Below are positions 32,784-34,992 of a stretch of DNA of 34,992 bases, in pieces. The position numbers and the translations under genes are program-made. The stretch covers positions 1-34,992 of the forward strand of contig CAIJVU010000007.1 of assembly GCA_903824185.1 (NCBI GenBank), written 5' to 3'. Every line of letters begins with the position of its first letter. The stretch's first letter is position 1. Below the pieces are notes generated by a model. It did not search any database, was not told the DNA's origin, and saw only the letters and a program-made list of their open reading frames with translations. This stretch comes from an uncultured Hyphomicrobiales bacterium (lineage in GTDB: Bacteria > Pseudomonadota > Alphaproteobacteria > Rhizobiales > Beijerinckiaceae).

Positions 32784-32797
32784 CCCGCCCCCTTGTT

Positions 32798-33460
32798 TCA
32801 AGATGACGACTGGACGGGGCCACCGCGAATGAGACCAAGATAAATCTCAACTCTCTGGCGAAGCGACTGCGGCGATGTGCGGTCAATGGTAATGGCATCA
32901 AACAGGCGGCCTGCCTGATCATAATCACCCGCCTGCATGGCAGATAGACCCAGCAATTCCTGCGCAAGGCCTGTCATCGACCCCGGCTTTGCTGTCAAAG
33001 GCTCAAGCCGTGCGGCCAATGCTTTCGCATCAATCTGACCACTGGCCAGAACGGCGGCACGATAACGCGCAATATCCCGCAGCAAAACGGGAAGACTGCC
33101 ATCCGCGGCCAAGACATCGTAAGCTGCTATTGATTTGGCAGGATCGGCCTTGCCGGTTTCAGCGGCCAAACGAAAACGCGATAAAAGCTTATATCCATCA
33201 GGCGCGTCTTTGACGAGCTCTACGAGAATACGTTCGGCATCATCCGAACGACCCGCGCGGCTCTCTTCAATCGCGGCTTCATAGCGCGCCGACAGCAGTT
33301 CAGCCTGCTTCTTTTGATGCTGCTGCCAGCTTGTAAAGCCCGCAGACCCTAAAACCACCGCCAATAACAACCCGATCAGGCTATTTTGGTGCCGCTGCCA
33401 AAATTGCAGCACCTTGTCCCGCCGGACCTCTTCGTCAATTTCGTTAAAAATATCTGACAT
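32798..33460 (-). CDS. YfgM-like TPR membrane protein
   Basis: The protein has 220 residues. A short cytoplasmic N-terminus ([20 protein letters not shown]) is followed by one membrane helix (about 28-46, [20 protein letters not shown]). The periplasmic part is made of TPR-like helices ([18 protein letters not shown] near the end). This matches the YfgM/DUF2133 family, an ancillary partner of the SecYEG translocon and periplasmic chaperones. ATG 33460 has AAGG 6 nt upstream; the longer frame is not supported. In many genomes bamB lies between this gene and der; here der follows directly. Confidence 0.88.
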   Translation of the reverse strand: MSDIFNEIDEEVRRDKVLQFWQRHQNSLIGLLLAVVLGSAGFTSWQQHQKKQAELLSARYEAAIEESRAGRSDDAERILVELVKDAPDGYKLLSRFRLAAETGKADPAKSIAAYDVLAADGSLPVLLRDIARYRAAVLASGQIDAKALAARLEPLTAKPGSMTGLAQELLGLSAMQAGDYDQAGRLFDAITIDRTSPQSLRQRVEIYLGLIRGGPVQSSS

Positions 33461-33723
33461 TGCACCTTGCAAGTCGCCCAATGCGACCTTCCCGAACATT
33501 TTCTGCTCCGCGAATAGCACGGACAGGGTCAAAAGGCCAAACAAACTCTTGCCCAACCACAGACCAGCGGGACAAAAGCCCCCTATCTCAGGATAAATCG
33601 GTGTCAAAAGCATGGATAGAGGCCCTAACCAGGCAAAAATAGCCCTATCCAGGCTCATCGCACCCTGCCCCTATAAAAAAAGCCGCCCCAACCGTCCTAA
33701 GACGCGGAGAACTTTGTCACGGG

Positions 33724-33731
33724 AAAGGAGG
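33724..33731 (+). promoter_or_regulatory. near-perfect Shine-Dalgarno AAAGGAGG
   Basis: AAAGGAGG is 4 nt before the ATG at 33736. It is the strongest ribosome binding site in the window and fixes that start. It suggests the unrecognised downstream protein is made in quantity. Confidence 0.7.
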
Positions 33732-33735
33732 GCTT

Positions 33736-34371
33736 ATGTCGATTTCCAGTATCACATCGAATAACGCATCCTATTACGCCTTGTTGACCGCTCGCCTGCA
33801 GAGCAACGGACTGTCCGTACAAAAAGCCTCTCTGGTTGCAAATGATGCGAAAGTGGCCCTTGAAAAAGTGGCCCCCGTTCAACGCGGCCCCATCGACAAA
33901 GCCGCCATGCGCGATGCGTTGGAAAGCCGCCTGACGGCCGATGTCAAAGCCGGCAAGCTGACCAAGGAAGACGCCCAAACCATCCATGCAACCTTGGATC
34001 AGATGGATCCCTTAGGACCGGCGCCTGCCGAAAACCAAGGCTTGGCCGACAATGCCAGCAAAGGCAAAAGCGGACATGGTGAAGGCGGACATGGCGGCGG
34101 CGGCGGTGGTGATAATTCCGCCAACAAGACCGAAGTCAGCGAAACCGTGACGGTGATTGGCCAAATCAAGAAAACAACCATTCTTTATACCGATGGCACG
34201 TCTGAAACCACGACGAAAACCCTGACCAACAGTGTCAAAGACAGCCAATATGCCAAAAATTCCGTCTATGGCATGATGAAGGCCCATGCCGAAAACAGTG
34301 ACCCGCAGACAAAAGCGGCCAATTATCTGGCCACGATCACACCGGGATCCTTGTTCAGTTTCACGGTTTAG
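33736..34371 (+). CDS. hypothetical protein with Gly/His-rich linker
   Basis: The protein has 211 residues; I do not recognise a family. The start MSISSITSNNASYYALLTAR is Ser/Thr/Asn-rich, without a signal peptide, in the style of non-classically secreted or flagellar-export substrates. A helical part (DKAAMRDALESRLTADVKAG, LTKEDAQTIHATLDQMD) follows. Next is a flexible linker GHGEGGHGGGGGG (about 113-125), then a beta-hairpin-like segment (VTVIGQIKKTTILYTDGTSE). There are no Cys or Trp. A near-perfect ribosome binding site precedes it. It stands alone between der/yfgM and tonB, convergent with tonB with 3 nt between stops. A secreted structural or surface protein is a guess. Confidence 0.72.
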   Translation: MSISSITSNNASYYALLTARLQSNGLSVQKASLVANDAKVALEKVAPVQRGPIDKAAMRDALESRLTADVKAGKLTKEDAQTIHATLDQMDPLGPAPAENQGLADNASKGKSGHGEGGHGGGGGGDNSANKTEVSETVTVIGQIKKTTILYTDGTSETTTKTLTNSVKDSQYAKNSVYGMMKAHAENSDPQTKAANYLATITPGSLFSFTV

Positions 34372-34374
34372 ACT

Positions 34375-34992
34375 TCACCGCACCAACGTGAATTTGATAT
34401 TGGTATTGGCTGAAAATGAGCCCGCAGGAGGCGGGGGCAAATCCAGCGAACGCAAAATGTCGAGAGCGGCTTGATCCAAAAGATCATGTCCGGAGGAGCG
34501 GATCACATGGGCTGAGATGACTTTGCCCAGCGCATCGATGTTGAATTGAACACCGACTATCCCTGTCACGCCACTGGAGCGGGCCGCAGCCGGATAAAAT
34601 TTGGCCGCATTGATTTTGGCCATGACAATCGCCCCATAACTGGCGCGCGCGGCCGCCACCTCTTCTGCTTTCAAGCCGGGGAGCACTGCTGGCTTGTTTT
34701 TGATGATCGGGCTTTTTTGTGGCTCGACCATGGGCTTGGGTGGTTGAGGCGGCGGTTGCTCGACGGGCAATTCGACCACAGGCTCAGGAGGCGGAGCTTC
34801 TTCCATGGCTGGTTCGACCATAGTTGGCTCGGGTGGATCAAAATGCTCTGTGACGGGGATAGGATCAGGCTCTTGCGCCTCACGCTCGATACCGATTTCA
34901 ATTGCATCAATGGGTTTGAATTTCGGACTGATAGAACCAGCACCTGCAAGTGCTGCCACATGCACAGCAAGCACCGACAAAGCCACAACAGG
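34375..34992 (-). CDS. TonB-family energy transducer, 5' end cut by the window
   Basis: The reading frame is open to the window edge, so the true start lies beyond 34992. The visible part begins inside the N-terminal membrane anchor (ALSVLAVHVAALAGAGS). A Pro/Glu-rich periplasmic spacer follows (around EEAPPPEPVVELPVEQPPPQ), then Lys/Pro. It ends in a TonB C-terminal domain (FYPAAARSSGVTGIVGVQFN, then SSGHDLLDQAALDILRSLD). TonB proteins pass proton-motive energy from ExbBD to outer-membrane receptors. Partner genes may lie outside the window. It may be transcribed with genes upstream to the right. Confidence 0.9.
   Translation of the reverse strand, partial: PVVALSVLAVHVAALAGAGSISPKFKPIDAIEIGIEREAQEPDPIPVTEHFDPPEPTMVEPAMEEAPPPEPVVELPVEQPPPQPPKPMVEPQKSPIIKNKPAVLPGLKAEEVAAARASYGAIVMAKINAAKFYPAAARSSGVTGIVGVQFNIDALGKVISAHVIRSSGHDLLDQAALDILRSLDLPPPPAGSFSANTNIKFTLVR

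Overview
The window looks like chromosomal core DNA from an alphaproteobacterium of moderate GC content. I base this on gene order, not on a search. The alphaproteobacterial-style blocks are: yidD-thrS; a divergent IscU-like scaffold gene and folE-hisI; gamma-carbonic-anhydrase-like/DUF3126/cysE; rpsF-rpsR-DUF2232-rplI-dnaB-alr-radA-cvpA-purF-SDR; and a YfgM-like gene followed by der. A perfect CtrA-type box (TTAA-N7-TTAAC) and a BTLCP-type cysteine peptidase fit the same class. I cannot name the genus. I see no insertion sequence, prophage, CRISPR array, rRNA or tRNA.

Layout. 1-6.1 kb: a TPR/methyltransferase fusion, a small conserved hypothetical gene, a universal stress protein, a MaoC hydratase with an AEC permease, an LpxL-like acyltransferase and a gamma-glutamylcyclotransferase-like gene. 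6.1-11.1 kb: thrS and yidD, an outer-membrane-like protein, a degenerate IscU-like scaffold, then folE and hisI. 11.1-16.3 kb: one leftward Mla (phospholipid transport) operon in the order mlaF-mlaE-mlaD-mlaA-mlaC-mlaB plus a seventh, unrecognised exported protein gene, with most joints overlapping by 1-17 nt. 16.5-21.3 kb: a CBS protein, a rhomboid protease, the BTLCP peptidase, and a leftward run of alpha/beta hydrolase, cysE, DUF3126 and gamma-CA-like genes. 21.6-31.4 kb: ribosomal proteins S6, S18 and L9, the replicative helicase, alanine racemase, RadA, CvpA, PurF and a short-chain dehydrogenase, all rightward. 31.4-35 kb: der and a YfgM-like gene (leftward), an unrecognised rightward gene with a near-perfect Shine-Dalgarno, and a TonB gene cut by the window edge.

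How the genes fit together. The Mla block, LpxL-like enzyme, outer-membrane-like protein, YidD, YfgM-like protein and TonB all concern the cell envelope. thrS, der, the ribosomal genes and dnaB are information processing. folE, hisI, cysE, alr and purF are biosynthetic.

The most striking non-coding signal is a hairpin just upstream of the thrS ribosome binding site. Read as a 5-bp stem with a 7-nt loop, it places U at the tRNA position-33 equivalent and GGU, a threonine anticodon, at positions 34-36. This is what an autoregulatory operator that mimics the tRNA-Thr anticodon arm would look like. The best protein-level candidate for something undescribed is the seventh gene of the Mla operon.
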